Assembly: GCF_947488465.1 (NCBI RefSeq) | Contig: NZ_CANKZA010000002.1 | Location: 310,001-374,000 of the forward strand | Origin: an uncultured Microbacterium sp. | GTDB lineage: Bacteria > Actinomycetota > Actinomycetes > Actinomycetales > Microbacteriaceae | Length of the DNA stretch: 64,000 nt | Reading direction: 5' to 3' | In this document: positions 1 to 8,814 of the stretch, piece by piece | Position numbering within the stretch: the stretch's first letter is position 1 | Layout: the number at the start of each line of letters is the position of its first letter | Translations under genes and position numbers: made by a program | The notes under the pieces: generated by a model | What the model was told of the DNA's origin: nothing | Database searches by the model: none | Seen by the model: only the letters and a program-made list of their open reading frames with translations

Positions 1-1859
1 TCCGTGACGCGCAACGCACCGGACGCGGATCGATCACGATGCGCGCGATCGTCAACGTCGAAGAGATTCAGGGCCGTACCTGCCTCGTCGTCACGGAGCT
101 GCCCTACCAGGTCAACCCCGACAACGTCGCCGCGAAGATCCGTGACCTCGCCCGCGACGGCAAGTTGAGTGGCATTGCCGACATCCGCGATGAGACCTCG
201 GACCGCACGGGTCAGCGACTGGTCATCGTGCTCAAGCGCGACGCCGTCGCGAAGGTCGTCCTGAACAACCTGTACAAGCACACGCAGTTGCAGGAGAACT
301 TCGGCGCGAACATGCTGGCCATCGTCGATGGTGTGCCTCGCACCCTCGCGATCGACGGGTTCATCTCGTACTGGGTCGAGCACCAGGTCGAGGTCATCGT
401 CCGCCGCACCGGATTCCGGTTGCGCAAGGCCGAGCGCCGCATGCACACCCTCGAGGGCTACCTGAAGGCGCTCGATCAGCTCGACGAGGTCATTGCGCTC
501 ATCCGTCGCTCTCCCACGGTCGATGAGGCCCGAGACGGCCTGATGACCCTGCTGGACGTCGACAAGGATCAAGCCGACGAGATTCTCGCGCTGCAGCTGC
601 GGCGCCTCGCGGCGATGGAGCGCCAGAAGATCATCGACGAGGCGCGCGAGCTCGAGAAGCAGATCGCGGACTTCCGGGCGATCCTCGCCGACCCGACCCG
701 CCAGCGCACCATCATCCGCGAGGAGCTCACGGAGATCGTCGACAAATACGGCGACGAGCGACGCACCCACATCCTGCACGGGTTCGACGGCGACATGTCG
801 ATGGAAGACCTCATCCCCGTCGAGGAGATGGTCCTGACGGTGACGCGCGCCGGGTACATCAAGCGCACGCGCAGCGACAATTACCGTCAGCAGCACCGTG
901 GCGGTAAGGGCGTGAAGGGTGCGCAACTGCGCGCCGATGACGTCGTCGAGCACTTCTTCGTCACCACGACGCACCACTGGCTGTTGTTCTTCACGACCAA
1001 GGGTCGGGTCTACCGGTGCAAGACGTACGAAGTTCCCGAGGCCGGCCGTGATGCGAAGGGTCAGCACGTCGCGAATCTCCTCGCGCTCCAGCCGGGCGAA
1101 GAGATCGCGCAGATCCTCGACATCAGTGACTACACCGTGGCGCAGTACCTTGTGCTCGCCACCCGCGACGGCAAGGTGAAGAAGACGCTGCTCAGCGACT
1201 ACGACACCAACCGTCAGGGTGGCATCATCGCGATCCGTCTGCGCGGCCAGGAAGAGGAAGACGGCGACGAGGTCGTCAGCGCCCTGTTGGTCGATGAGAC
1301 CGACGATGTCCTCCTGATCTCGCGGCAGGGGATGTCGTTGCGCTTCACCGCCACCGACGAGTCGCTCCGCCCGATGGGTCGCTCCACCGAAGGCGTGAAG
1401 GGGATGTCGTTCCGCCAGGGAGACACGCTCCTGTCTGCATCGGTCGCCCAGGACGATGCGTTCGTGTTCGTCGTGACCGAAGGCGGCTACGCCAAGCGCA
1501 CCGCGGTGGGGCAGTATCGCCTGCAGGGTCGCGGTGGATTGGGCATCAAGGTCGCCAAGTTGAACGAGGATCGCGGTGATCTCGCGGGCGGTCTGATGGT
1601 CCGTGAGGACGACGAGGTCTTGGTGGTCCTTGCCAGCGGCAAGGTGGTACGCTCTGCCGTGGCCGAGGTCCCCGCCAAGGGACGCGACACCATGGGCGTC
1701 GTTTTCGCCCGACCGGACGACGAGGATCGTATCCTCGCTATCGCCCGCAACGGTGAGCGTGGACTGGCCGAGGCCGCTGAACAAGCGGCATCCGAGAATG
1801 CCCCCGCTGCCGCAGAGACGTCGACGGCGAGCCCCGAAGAGAGTAGTACTGACGCATGA
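1..1859 (+). CDS. gyrA: DNA gyrase subunit A, C-terminal part (5' end outside the window)
   Basis: Cytoplasmic type IIA topoisomerase subunit that introduces negative supercoils with GyrB. The frame is open from base 3 and reads into TGRGSI, then the tower and coiled-coil region and the six-bladed C-terminal beta-pinwheel. The pinwheel starts near the variant GyrA box QHRGGKG (about bases 892-912), where most family members have QRRGGKG. The final 30 residues are an Ala/Glu/Ser-rich tail. The catalytic tyrosine domain is upstream of the window. The stop overlaps the next start (ATGA), so the DUF3566 gene is probably translationally coupled. About 618 codons are visible. Confidence 0.97.
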   Translation, partial: RDAQRTGRGSITMRAIVNVEEIQGRTCLVVTELPYQVNPDNVAAKIRDLARDGKLSGIADIRDETSDRTGQRLVIVLKRDAVAKVVLNNLYKHTQLQENFGANMLAIVDGVPRTLAIDGFISYWVEHQVEVIVRRTGFRLRKAERRMHTLEGYLKALDQLDEVIALIRRSPTVDEARDGLMTLLDVDKDQADEILALQLRRLAAMERQKIIDEARELEKQIADFRAILADPTRQRTIIREELTEIVDKYGDERRTHILHGFDGDMSMEDLIPVEEMVLTVTRAGYIKRTRSDNYRQQHRGGKGVKGAQLRADDVVEHFFVTTTHHWLLFFTTKGRVYRCKTYEVPEAGRDAKGQHVANLLALQPGEEIAQILDISDYTVAQYLVLATRDGKVKKTLLSDYDTNRQGGIIAIRLRGQEEEDGDEVVSALLVDETDDVLLISRQGMSLRFTATDESLRPMGRSTEGVKGMSFRQGDTLLSASVAQDDAFVFVVTEGGYAKRTAVGQYRLQGRGGLGIKVAKLNEDRGDLAGGLMVREDDEVLVVLASGKVVRSAVAEVPAKGRDTMGVVFARPDDEDRILAIARNGERGLAEAAEQAASENAPAAAETSTASPEESSTDA

Positions 1860-2257
1860 GCACGGTAGCCGACAAGCTGGCGAAGAAGTCGACCAGCAAG
1901 ACCAGCTCCAAGCAGGTCCGCCTCCGCCTGGTGTACGTGGATTTCTGGTCCGCCGTGAAGCTGTCTTTCCTCGCGGCCGTGGCCCTCGCGATCGTCACGA
2001 TCGTCTCGGTCTTCCTGATCTACACGGTCCTCAGTACGACCGGCATCATCGAGCAGCTCGATGAGCTGCTCAAGGCATTCGACGACAACTTCACGCTGGG
2101 AGACTACGTCGGCCTGCCGCAGGTGATGTCCTTTGCGTCTATCGTCGCGATCCTGAACCTCATCGTGATCACGGTGCTCGGCGCGGTTGTCGCCGGCATC
2201 TACAACCTCATGGTGAAGGTCACTGGAGGACTGCTCGTCGGCTTCACCTCGAACTGA
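1856..2257 (+). CDS. DUF3566 domain membrane protein
   Basis: A 133-residue membrane protein of the actinobacterial DUF3566 family, which commonly lies directly after gyrA. The first 25 residues are Lys/Ser-rich and cytoplasmic. Two hydrophobic segments follow, about residues 34-60 and 92-123, with a polar loop between them. Its molecular function is not established. The start overlaps the gyrA stop by four bases, so the two are probably one transcription unit. The order gyrA-DUF3566-tRNA-Ile-tRNA-Ala is typical of the origin-proximal region of this group. Confidence 0.9.
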   Translation: MSTVADKLAKKSTSKTSSKQVRLRLVYVDFWSAVKLSFLAAVALAIVTIVSVFLIYTVLSTTGIIEQLDELLKAFDDNFTLGDYVGLPQVMSFASIVAILNLIVITVLGAVVAGIYNLMVKVTGGLLVGFTSN

Positions 2258-2290
2258 TTTCGGATTCGCCCGCAGTTCGGGTAAAGTCTT

Positions 2291-2321
2291 GGAGGTTGAC
2301 GGCGCACAGACGCCGACCTCC
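2291..2321 (+). other. Hairpin between DUF3566 gene and tRNA-Ile
   Basis: GGAGGT (2291-2296) plus CGGCG (2300-2304) pair with CGCCG (2311-2315) plus ACCTCC (2316-2321), leaving a three-base bulge and a six-base loop. It sits 34 bases after the upstream stop and ends four bases before the tRNA. It could terminate gyrA transcription or be a tRNA leader hairpin. A TAAAGT at 2282-2287 resembles the -10 box of a tRNA promoter, which would place the hairpin in the leader. Confidence 0.5.
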
Positions 2322-2325
2322 GCAC

Positions 2326-2399
2326 GGGGCTATAGCTCAGTTGGTTAGAGCGCTTCACTGATAATGAAGAGGTCCCAGGTTCAAATCCTGGTAGCCCCA
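2326..2399 (+). tRNA. tRNA-Ile (anticodon GAT)
   Basis: The acceptor stem GGGGCTA pairs with TAGCCCC, and the D, anticodon and T arms are complete. The anticodon GAT is at 2360-2362, in a loop closed by CTTCA/TGAAG. The discriminator base is A2399 and a genomic CCA follows at 2400-2402. A tRNA-Ala gene begins 13 bases further on, so the two are probably cotranscribed. Confidence 0.97.
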
Positions 2400-2412
2400 C
2401 CACCCCACTCCG

Positions 2413-2485
2413 GGGGCCTTAGCTCAGTTGGTAGAGCGCCTGCTTTGCAAGCAGGATGTCGGGAGTTCGAATCTCCCAGGCTCCA
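2413..2485 (+). tRNA. tRNA-Ala (anticodon TGC)
   Basis: The acceptor GGGGCCT pairs with AGGCTCC and includes the G3-U70 wobble pair that is the identity element of alanine tRNAs. The anticodon TGC is at 2446-2448, in a loop closed by CCTGC/GCAGG. The T arm GGGAG-TTCGAAT-CTCCC is intact and the discriminator is A2485. No genomic CCA follows, unlike the tRNA-Ile next to it. Confidence 0.97.
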
Positions 2486-2494
2486 CAGTTTTCC

Positions 2495-2953
2495 TCACTG
2501 CGAAATGTCGGCCACGGTCGCCTCGTACGCGCCGATCAGGTCGTCCGCCTCGACGAACAGGCTGTATCCGTGCGCGCCAGCGCCCATGGCGACGCGGCGG
2601 CCGGTGATCCTCGCATCCGCAAACACGGGCCATGCCGTGGAGCTGCCGATCGGGACGATCGTGCCCCGCTCGTACCCGGTCGCGTCGAGGGCGCGTTGCG
2701 GGTCGGGGAGCTGCATCTTGTTGACGCCGACGATCGCCCGCAGCTTCGGCCACGAGATCGCCCGGTCGCCGGGGATGAGCGCGAACAGATAGGTGTCGTC
2801 CGAGCGCTTGACCACCAGCGTCTTCACGATCTCCGAGGGGTGGAGACCGAGAAGGCCCGCCGCATCCTCCAGTGAGGATGCGGCGGGCCTTTCCCGAATC
2901 TCGATCTCAAGTCCACGCTCGGCCGCGGCCGTCCGGACTCGTTCGAGCGTCAT
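2495..2953 (-). CDS. YbaK/EbsC family aminoacyl-tRNA deacylase
   Basis: A 152-residue cytoplasmic protein of the YbaK/EbsC family, whose members hydrolyse mischarged aminoacyl-tRNA in trans (Cys-tRNA-Pro for YbaK). Visible family marks are the conserved lysine in IVKTLVV (K44), the VNKMQLPD segment (77-84) and the Gly-rich GAGAHG loop (125-130). The start at MTLERV was chosen because an upstream extension of the frame is Arg-rich and unlike the family. It is convergent with tRNA-Ala, with its stop only 10 bases beyond the tRNA. The exact tRNA substrate cannot be told from sequence. Confidence 0.88.
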   Translation of the reverse strand: MTLERVRTAAAERGLEIEIRERPAASSLEDAAGLLGLHPSEIVKTLVVKRSDDTYLFALIPGDRAISWPKLRAIVGVNKMQLPDPQRALDATGYERGTIVPIGSSTAWPVFADARITGRRVAMGAGAHGYSLFVEADDLIGAYEATVADISQ

Positions 2954-2961
2954 GCGTCTAC

Positions 2962-3534
2962 TCAGGCGTCGGGCGCACGCAGCGGGTCGTCGGCGACCCA
3001 CAGCTCGTCGTCGGCACGGAGCGTCTGCCAGGCGGCATAGAGCACACCGGCGGCGGCGGCGATCCCGAAGAGGATCGCGATCACGCCACCGGCGCTGATG
3101 CCCGACTTCTTCGGCTCCGCGATGGCGAGCCGCTTCGCGGCCTTCGCACCGTACTTGTCGGCCTTCTTCTGCAGATCTGCGACGTCGAAGCCACCGAAAC
3201 CGCGACCGGCGGCGAGACGCTCACGCGTGTCGTTGGCGGCATCCCACACCGACAGCGCCGAACCGACGACGGCACCTGCGGCGGGAACGAGGTTGCGGTT
3301 GTAGATCTTGCGACCCGTCGCGACGCTCTGGTTCACCACCGGAGCGGCATACTTCTCGTAGCTGTGCTGCACCGCAGGCACGACCTGTTCGCGGTTGTAG
3401 TGCCCCAGCTGACGGCCCGCCTCACGGGCGATGTCACCGGCCTGACCGACCAGGACCTGCTGCGACTCCCACACCTTGGTGGCCTGGGTCTGAAGCTTGC
3501 GAAGTTCTTTCTTGCGCTTACGGCTGACGCTCAC
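2962..3534 (-). CDS. Conserved actinobacterial single-pass membrane protein, unknown function
   Basis: A 190-residue protein without a recognised catalytic motif. The N-terminus is basic (RKRKKELRK), the middle is helical and Ala/Lys-rich, and there is one transmembrane segment near residues 154-175, followed by a short acidic tail. The GTG start at 3534 is preceded by GGGAGG at normal spacing, whereas the longer open frame upstream lacks a ribosome site. It lies eight bases downstream of the YbaK-family gene start on the same strand, so the pair is probably cotranscribed. Confidence 0.8.
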   Translation of the reverse strand: MSVSRKRKKELRKLQTQATKVWESQQVLVGQAGDIAREAGRQLGHYNREQVVPAVQHSYEKYAAPVVNQSVATGRKIYNRNLVPAAGAVVGSALSVWDAANDTRERLAAGRGFGGFDVADLQKKADKYGAKAAKRLAIAEPKKSGISAGGVIAILFGIAAAAGVLYAAWQTLRADDELWVADDPLRAPDA

Positions 3535-3625
3535 GGGGTGACCTCCCTGATCGGGGAACGTTTCTCTCCATCTTGCCAGACAGCGGCGACCATGCCAGGG
3601 GTTGACAGATGTGAGAATAGTGAGC

Positions 3626-4183
3626 ATGACGACTCACACCGCCGTAGCCACGCTCCACACCAACCACGGCGACATCGTCGTCAACCTGTTCGGCGACCAC
3701 GCGCCGCGCACGGTGCAGAACTTCACCGGCCTCGCCGATGGGTCGCAGGCCTGGACGCACCCCGGTACCGGCCAGCCCGGTGAAGGCCCGCTCTACACCG
3801 ACGTCATCTTCCACCGCATCATCCCGAACTTCATGATCCAGGGCGGCGACCCGCTCGGACAGGGCGTCGGCGGTCCCGGTTACAACTTCAACGACGAGAT
3901 CAGCCCCGAGCTGAACTTCAACGAGCCCTACATCCTCGCGATGGCCAACGCAGGTCTCCGCCGCAACGCCATCACCGGCAAGGCCGAGGGCACCAACGGC
4001 TCCCAGTTCTTCATCACGACCGATCCGACCCCGTGGCTGCAGGGCAAGCACACGATCTTCGGTGAGGTGGCGGACGCCGATTCGCGCGCCGTCGTCGACG
4101 CGATCGCTGCTGTCCCCACCGGTGCCGGCGACCGTCCGATCGAGCCCGTCGTGCTGAAGTCGGTCGACGTCGTCGCCGTCTGA
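3626..4183 (+). CDS. ppiA: Peptidyl-prolyl cis-trans isomerase, cyclophilin type (cytoplasmic)
   Basis: A 185-residue cyclophilin that catalyses prolyl isomerisation during protein folding. The active-site residues are all present: FHR (62-64), MIQGGD (70-75), GSQFFIT (125-131), the cyclosporin-contacting Trp (137) and His142. There is no signal peptide, so it acts in the cytoplasm. The ATG at 3626 fits the family N-terminus; a TTG at 3602 would add eight residues without a better ribosome site. The rhomboid gene starts 28 bases downstream on the same strand. A second, secreted cyclophilin lies at 48936-49580. Confidence 0.95.
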   Translation: MTTHTAVATLHTNHGDIVVNLFGDHAPRTVQNFTGLADGSQAWTHPGTGQPGEGPLYTDVIFHRIIPNFMIQGGDPLGQGVGGPGYNFNDEISPELNFNEPYILAMANAGLRRNAITGKAEGTNGSQFFITTDPTPWLQGKHTIFGEVADADSRAVVDAIAAVPTGAGDRPIEPVVLKSVDVVAV

Positions 4184-4211
4184 TCATCGACACGATCAGG
4201 AACCGGTACAC

Positions 4212-5063
4212 ATGACGGATTCGGACGTCCGGACGAATCCGGACAACTTCTGTTACCGGCATCCTGACCGGCAGAGCTTCGTGCTCTGCCAGCGGTGTCT
4301 GCGCACGATCTGCGGAGAGTGCCAGACACCGCTGCCGGTCGGTGTGATCTGCCCAGAGTGTCTGCGTGACGCTCAGCAGCAGCAACAGAAGTCCGCGCCC
4401 GTCACGCGGATGCCGCGGCGCCGGGCGGGTGTCGACTCCCGACCGATCGTGACGTACACGCTCGTGATCATCACGACCGTGTTCTATCTGATCGGTCTGA
4501 TCCCGGGGATCGGGCAGAGCGTGCAGAGCCTGCTGGCCTTCAACGGCGTTCTCGCCTACATCCAGCCCTGGCGCTTGCTGACCGTCACCCTGGTGCACGC
4601 CGGAATCTGGCACATCGCTCTCAACATGCTGGCGTTGTGGGCGCTCGGCCGGAGCCTCGAACCCCTCCTCGGCCGCTGGCGGTTCCTCGCCCTCTACCTG
4701 CTGAGTGCGCTCGGGGGGTCGGTGCTGGTTGCTCTGCTCGCCCCGGGGACGTGGGTCGTCGGCGCCTCGGGTGCGGTGTGGGGACTCTTGGGCGCCATGT
4801 TCGTGATCGGCCGACACCTCGGGGCGAACGTCACGGCGATCGCGGTGATCATGGGCATCAACCTGGTGCTGACGTTCCTGCCGGGCTCGGGCATCTCGTG
4901 GCAGGCGCACATCGGCGGCGGCCTCGTCGGCGCGCTGATCGGTCTCATTTTCGCTCGCACGCGCGCCATCCGGATGCAGCGCCGGCAGATCTGGTTGCTC
5001 GTCGCGGTGGGAGCAGGGCTCTTAGCCCTGCTCGGCATCCCGTACGTGCTGTACTACGCCTGA
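4212..5063 (+). CDS. Rhomboid family intramembrane serine protease with N-terminal zinc-binding segment
   Basis: A 283-residue membrane protease. The N-terminus has paired cysteines and histidine (C14, H17, C26, C29, C34, C37, C47, C50) in a B-box-like zinc-finger arrangement, then a Gln/Arg linker and six or seven membrane segments from residue 80. The catalytic Ser186 lies in GASG, His233 in the sixth helix (QAHIGGG) is its partner, and H129, H134 and N138 form the oxyanion region. These are the residues needed for activity, so it is probably functional. Substrate unknown. It converges with crgA across a short spacer that contains a DnaA box. Confidence 0.95.
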   Translation: MTDSDVRTNPDNFCYRHPDRQSFVLCQRCLRTICGECQTPLPVGVICPECLRDAQQQQQKSAPVTRMPRRRAGVDSRPIVTYTLVIITTVFYLIGLIPGIGQSVQSLLAFNGVLAYIQPWRLLTVTLVHAGIWHIALNMLALWALGRSLEPLLGRWRFLALYLLSALGGSVLVALLAPGTWVVGASGAVWGLLGAMFVIGRHLGANVTAIAVIMGINLVLTFLPGSGISWQAHIGGGLVGALIGLIFARTRAIRMQRRQIWLLVAVGAGLLALLGIPYVLYYA

Positions 5064-5064
5064 G

Positions 5065-5097
5065 TTATCCACAGATTCATCCACAACTGGGGATGAA
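5065..5097. promoter_or_regulatory. DnaA-box cluster between rhomboid and crgA genes
   Basis: TTATCCACA at 5065-5073 is a perfect DnaA box. TCATCCACA at 5077-5085 differs at one position, and the inverted TGGGGATGAA at 5088-5097 is a weaker third site. The boxes lie in the 82-base spacer between two convergent genes, so they are not in a promoter. Being close to gyrA, the site may belong to the origin region or titrate DnaA. No AT-rich unwinding element is seen here. Confidence 0.55.
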
Positions 5098-5145
5098 TTA
5101 CAGCGGTGTAACTCACACCTGTGGGATCAGCGGGGGATGGATGCG

Positions 5146-5385
5146 TCAGCGCCAGCGCGTCGTCATCAGGAAGCCGATGAAGGCGATCCCGAAGCCGATG
5201 ACGAGGTTCCATCCCGCGATGCCGGGAATCGGCAGGTTCTGGTTGCTGAGGTAGAAGACGATCACCCAGAGCAAACCGAGAATCATCAAACCCAGCATGA
5301 TGGGCTTGAACCACACCGGATTGGGGGTGGCGTCACCCTCGGTGTGCTCGACGATCTGTTCGTCACCCTTGCCTGAACGTGCCAT
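5146..5385 (-). CDS. crgA: Cell division protein CrgA
   Basis: A 79-residue protein with two membrane segments (about 26-46 and 57-76), matching the CrgA family (DUF881-unrelated, formerly UPF0233). The conserved NPVWFKP (22-28) precedes the first helix and GWNLVIGF (58-65) starts the second. In mycobacteria and Streptomyces CrgA is a divisome scaffold that recruits FtsI and peptidoglycan enzymes. The start MARSGKGD was chosen because the upstream extension overlaps the sortase promoter region. It is divergent from the sortase gene, with 56 bases between the starts. Confidence 0.95.
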   Translation of the reverse strand: MARSGKGDEQIVEHTEGDATPNPVWFKPIMLGLMILGLLWVIVFYLSNQNLPIPGIAGWNLVIGFGIAFIGFLMTTRWR

Positions 5386-5441
5386 GGCGTCGATTCTACC
5401 TGTCAGCCGCGGCACATCCTACGCTCGGTAGAATCCTCGAC

Positions 5442-6224
5442 ATGGGGGACCGTGAACTCACGTCTCGCCGCGCCCGGCGGGCTCGGCCGAGGCGCCGCGT
5501 ATCGGTTCTCGGCGTGATCGGTGAACTGCTGATAACCGTCGGAGTCGTCGCCCTCTTGTTCGTCGCCTGGCAGATGTGGATCGGTGACATGATCATCGGT
5601 GGGCAGAAGCATGCCGAGGCCGATGCGCTGTCGCAGAGTTGGATGACGCCCGCGGCCACGCCGACCCAATCCGCCTCGCCCGCGCCCGTTCCGACGGATG
5701 CACCCGCAGAGACCGTGGTTCCCGTGCTCGCGCAGCCGGCGCACGGCGAGCAGTTCGGCGTCATGTTCGTGCCGCGCTTCGGTGCGGACTGGAAGTTCAC
5801 GATCGCCGCGGGGACGACCCGGAAGGACATTCTCGATCTCGGCGAGATCGGCCACTACGCCGACACCGCCATGCCCGGCGGGATCGGCAACACGGTCTAC
5901 GCCGCTCATCGCTGGACATCTGGTCAGCCGTTCGATCCGATCGACAAGCTCGTCGTCGGAGACGCGATCGTCGTCCAGACGGCGGAGGGCTGGTACACCT
6001 ACCGGTTCCGCACGCTCGAGTACGTGCAAGACACCCAGGTCGACGTGCTCCTGCCGGTGCCCCAACAAGCGGGGGTCGAAGCCAATGGCCGCTACTTGAC
6101 GCTCACGAGCTGCGCTCCGAAGCTCAACATGCTCGAGCGCATCATCGCGTACGCGGTCTTCGACGATTTCACGCCGACCGCGGAGGGGCCGCCCGCCGCA
6201 CTCACCGAAGGGGTGACCGTCTGA
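5442..6224 (+). CDS. Class E sortase
   Basis: A 260-residue membrane-anchored transpeptidase that covalently attaches sorting-signal proteins to the cell wall. An Arg-rich N-terminus precedes one membrane segment (about 23-48), then a Pro/Ala/Ser linker and the sortase beta-barrel. The catalytic triad is visible: H156 in AAHRWTSG, C224 in TLTSCAP and R233. TLTSC, in place of TLTTC, is normal for class E. The ATG at 5442 fits the cytoplasmic positive patch; a longer frame upstream overlaps crgA. It overlaps the next small gene by one base (TGATG), indicating coupling. Confidence 0.93.
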   Translation: MGDRELTSRRARRARPRRRVSVLGVIGELLITVGVVALLFVAWQMWIGDMIIGGQKHAEADALSQSWMTPAATPTQSASPAPVPTDAPAETVVPVLAQPAHGEQFGVMFVPRFGADWKFTIAAGTTRKDILDLGEIGHYADTAMPGGIGNTVYAAHRWTSGQPFDPIDKLVVGDAIVVQTAEGWYTYRFRTLEYVQDTQVDVLLPVPQQAGVEANGRYLTLTSCAPKLNMLERIIAYAVFDDFTPTAEGPPAALTEGVTV

Positions 6225-6382
6225 TGTACGGCGCACTGTGGCGAATCTTGCCCGGCCCCGCGTGGGTGCGGGTCTTCATTCTGTTGATCCTGGCGACGGC
6301 GGTGATCTACGGACTGTTCTGGCACGTCTTCCCTTGGGCCGCACAGTTCATCACTCCGACGGAATCCACCATCGGTGGCTGA
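6224..6382 (+). CDS. Small membrane protein, 52 residues
   Basis: A short frame whose ATG uses the last base of the sortase stop. The protein has one hydrophobic helix (about residues 14-39, rich in Leu/Ile/Phe) and short polar ends. It continues to a stop inside the next gene, which starts eight bases before it, so three genes are interlocked. Base composition and the start/stop overlap support a real gene. Function is unknown; it may assist the sortase or the divisome, but nothing in the sequence proves this. Confidence 0.7.
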   Translation: MYGALWRILPGPAWVRVFILLILATAVIYGLFWHVFPWAAQFITPTESTIGG

Positions 6383-7019
6383 CCGTTCCGGCCGCATTCT
6401 GGTCGTCGACAACCACGACAGCTTCGTCCACACGCTGATCGGATACCTGCATGAGCTCGGGGCTCACACGGACCTCATCGAGGCGGATGTCGTGTCGGAC
6501 CCGGTCGACACCGTCTCCGGCTACGCCGGGGTGCTGGTCTCCCCCGGACCCGGGACACCCGAAGACGCGGGAGCGTCGATCGACATCATCCTCGCTGCTG
6601 TGGAGGCTGGCATCCCCCTGCTCGGGGTGTGCCTCGGCCATCAGGCACTCGCCGTGGCGTTCGGGGCGACCGTCGCCGAAGCCCCGGAAGTGCGACACGG
6701 GATCACCTCCCTGATCCACCACGACGAAACCGGACTGTTCGCGGGACTCCGCGATCCCTTCGCCGCGACGCGGTACCACTCGCTCGCGGTGCGCCCCGAG
6801 ACGCTCCCGTCCGTCTTGGTGGTGACGGCGACCACGCACTCCGGTGTCATCATGGGCCTCGCCCACCGCACGGCACCCGCGTGGGGCGTGCAGTTCCACC
6901 CGGAGAGCATCCTGACCGAGGGCGGTTATCAGCTGCTGGGAACCTGGCTCGAGGCCACCGGGGTGGTCGGTGCGGCCGCGCGCGGCGCCGCACTTCGTCC
7001 TCTCCGCCCCGTCGGCTGA
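6375..7019 (+). CDS. pabA: Class I glutamine amidotransferase (anthranilate/aminodeoxychorismate synthase component II)
   Basis: A 214-residue glutaminase that feeds ammonia to a chorismate-using partner (TrpE or PabB). The triad is C86 in GVCLGHQ, H175 and E177 in VQFHPES. The N-terminus ILVVDNHDSFVHTL is typical of TrpG/PabA. Sequence alone does not separate the tryptophan from the folate branch; the actinobacterial copy beside crgA and pknB is often labelled TrpG, and no synthase component I gene is nearby. The GTG start overlaps the small membrane protein gene by eight bases. It converges with pknB. Confidence 0.9.
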   Translation: MADRSGRILVVDNHDSFVHTLIGYLHELGAHTDLIEADVVSDPVDTVSGYAGVLVSPGPGTPEDAGASIDIILAAVEAGIPLLGVCLGHQALAVAFGATVAEAPEVRHGITSLIHHDETGLFAGLRDPFAATRYHSLAVRPETLPSVLVVTATTHSGVIMGLAHRTAPAWGVQFHPESILTEGGYQLLGTWLEATGVVGAAARGAALRPLRPVG

Positions 7020-7044
7020 GTCGATCCGTCCGCGGACGATCCCG

Positions 7045-8745
7045 TCAGCCCGTGCACACGGTCAGATCGACGGTGGAGTGGATCGGCACATCACCCGGTG
7101 CGAGCGACTGGGAGGCGACGACCGGCTCGCCCGGAGTGGCTGGGCACGCGGGGTCTTCGATCACGGTGACGGTCAACGCCATGTCGTCCGCGGTCAGTTC
7201 GCGCTCCGCCGCGGCCACGGTGTAGCCGACCATGTTCACGAGCGTCACTTTACCGCTCGCGACCACGAGGTTCACCGTCGTCCCCACGGCGACCTGCGAA
7301 CCCTCCGTCTGGTCGGCGGAGATCACGACACCGGCCGCGAGGTTCGGATCGTTGCTGTTGCGCACCGAGCCCACACCGAGCCCGGCCGCAGCGAGTGCCG
7401 CTGAAGCCTCGGCCTGACTGAGTGAGACGAGCGTGGGGACCGTCGCGAGCTGCGCGCCGGTCGAAACGTACAGGGTGATCTTCTGACCCGACGCAACCGT
7501 GGTGCCGGCGGTGGGGTCCGTCCGGATGACGTTTCCCTCCGCGATCGTGTCGCTGCTCTCGTCGAGTCGTGTCGCTTGGAGGTTCTCATCGAACAGCGCC
7601 TCGTTCGCGCGCTCCCACGACATGTCGATGAGGTTCGGGACGACACGCGCGTCCGGACTCACGCTCGGCCCCGGGCGACTGGTCATCACCCAGATCAGCA
7701 CGGAGATCAGCACCGCGGCGAGCACCGCAACGCCCATCCAGATCCATGCGGCCGGGGGCCCTGCCTGCGTGCGCCGCATCGTGGTGTCGGTGCTCAGTTG
7801 CCGGAGCGACCTCGCCGTCTCCGCCGCTTGGCGCGGGTTTGCTCCATACAACTCGCTCGTGAGCGCACCGACCTGCCGCTTGCTCGGAGCGCGTCCATCG
7901 GTCGTCGCGTCCAGCGCTTCACGAAATGACGCGGCATCCTGATAGCGCTGGTAGGGATCCTTCGCAAGGGCGCGGAGCACGACGGCATCCAGCGCGCGTG
8001 GCACGCTCTCGACCAGCTCGGACGGCGGCAGGGGCGTCTCGCTGACGTGCTGGTAGGCGACGGCGACGGGAGTGTCGCCGCGGAACGGCGTGCGGCCGGT
8101 GAGGAGTTCGTAGAGGACGACGCCGGTGGAATAGACGTCGGCGCGCGCGTCGACCGGTTCACCCTTGGCCTGTTCCGGTGAGAAGTACGACGCCGTGCCG
8201 ATGATGGCCGTGGTCTCGGCCACGGTCGACGAAGAGTCGGAGACCGCGCGGGCGATACCGAAGTCCATCACCTTGATCTGGCCACGCTCGGTGACCATCA
8301 CGTTGCCGGGTTTGATGTCGCGGTGCACGACGCCGGCCCGGTGCGAGTATTCGAGAGCCTCGAGGATGCCATCGGTGTAGCGGACGGCATCGGCCAGCGG
8401 CACGGGTCCGTCGGAGATGACGGACTTCAGCAACACCCCGCCGACGAGTTCCATCACGATGTACGGAACCGGGTGGGACGTCCCGTCCGGATCGGTCTCG
8501 GTGTCTTCGCCCGCATCGTACACACGCACGATCGTTGGATGCGACATCCGCGACGCGGCCTGGGCTTCCAGTCGGAACCGGGTGCGGAACGCGCTGTCGA
8601 CGGCGAGTTCGCGCTTCAGGATTTTGATGGCGACCGAACGTCCGAGGGTGAGGTCTTGCCCACGGTAGACACTCGCCATGCCACCCCGCCCGATGAGTTC
8701 GTCGATGCGGTAGCGGCCGGAAAGCACGCGCGGCTCTGCTGACAC
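7045..8745 (-). CDS. pknB: Ser/Thr protein kinase PknB with three PASTA domains
   Basis: A 566-residue transmembrane receptor kinase controlling cell-wall growth. The N-terminal kinase domain has K41 (VAIK), D143 (HRD), DFG at 161-163 and an activation loop with TVAETT before the GT (174-184). A juxtamembrane linker leads to a membrane helix (about 334-355). The extracellular part has three PASTA repeats, starting near residues 367, 433 and 500, which in this family bind muropeptides or lipid II. Usual PknB has four, so this is a shorter sensor. The GTG start is preceded by AGGGAG. It is the last gene of the cluster, 69 bases after pknA. Confidence 0.96.
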   Translation of the reverse strand: MSAEPRVLSGRYRIDELIGRGGMASVYRGQDLTLGRSVAIKILKRELAVDSAFRTRFRLEAQAASRMSHPTIVRVYDAGEDTETDPDGTSHPVPYIVMELVGGVLLKSVISDGPVPLADAVRYTDGILEALEYSHRAGVVHRDIKPGNVMVTERGQIKVMDFGIARAVSDSSSTVAETTAIIGTASYFSPEQAKGEPVDARADVYSTGVVLYELLTGRTPFRGDTPVAVAYQHVSETPLPPSELVESVPRALDAVVLRALAKDPYQRYQDAASFREALDATTDGRAPSKRQVGALTSELYGANPRQAAETARSLRQLSTDTTMRRTQAGPPAAWIWMGVAVLAAVLISVLIWVMTSRPGPSVSPDARVVPNLIDMSWERANEALFDENLQATRLDESSDTIAEGNVIRTDPTAGTTVASGQKITLYVSTGAQLATVPTLVSLSQAEASAALAAAGLGVGSVRNSNDPNLAAGVVISADQTEGSQVAVGTTVNLVVASGKVTLVNMVGYTVAAAERELTADDMALTVTVIEDPACPATPGEPVVASQSLAPGDVPIHSTVDLTVCTG

Positions 8746-8814
8746 TTCACTCCCTGGGCTGACTCCTAGGCCAGCCTAACCGACCACCCTGGAGGGTGCC
8801 CGCACGATCCGACG

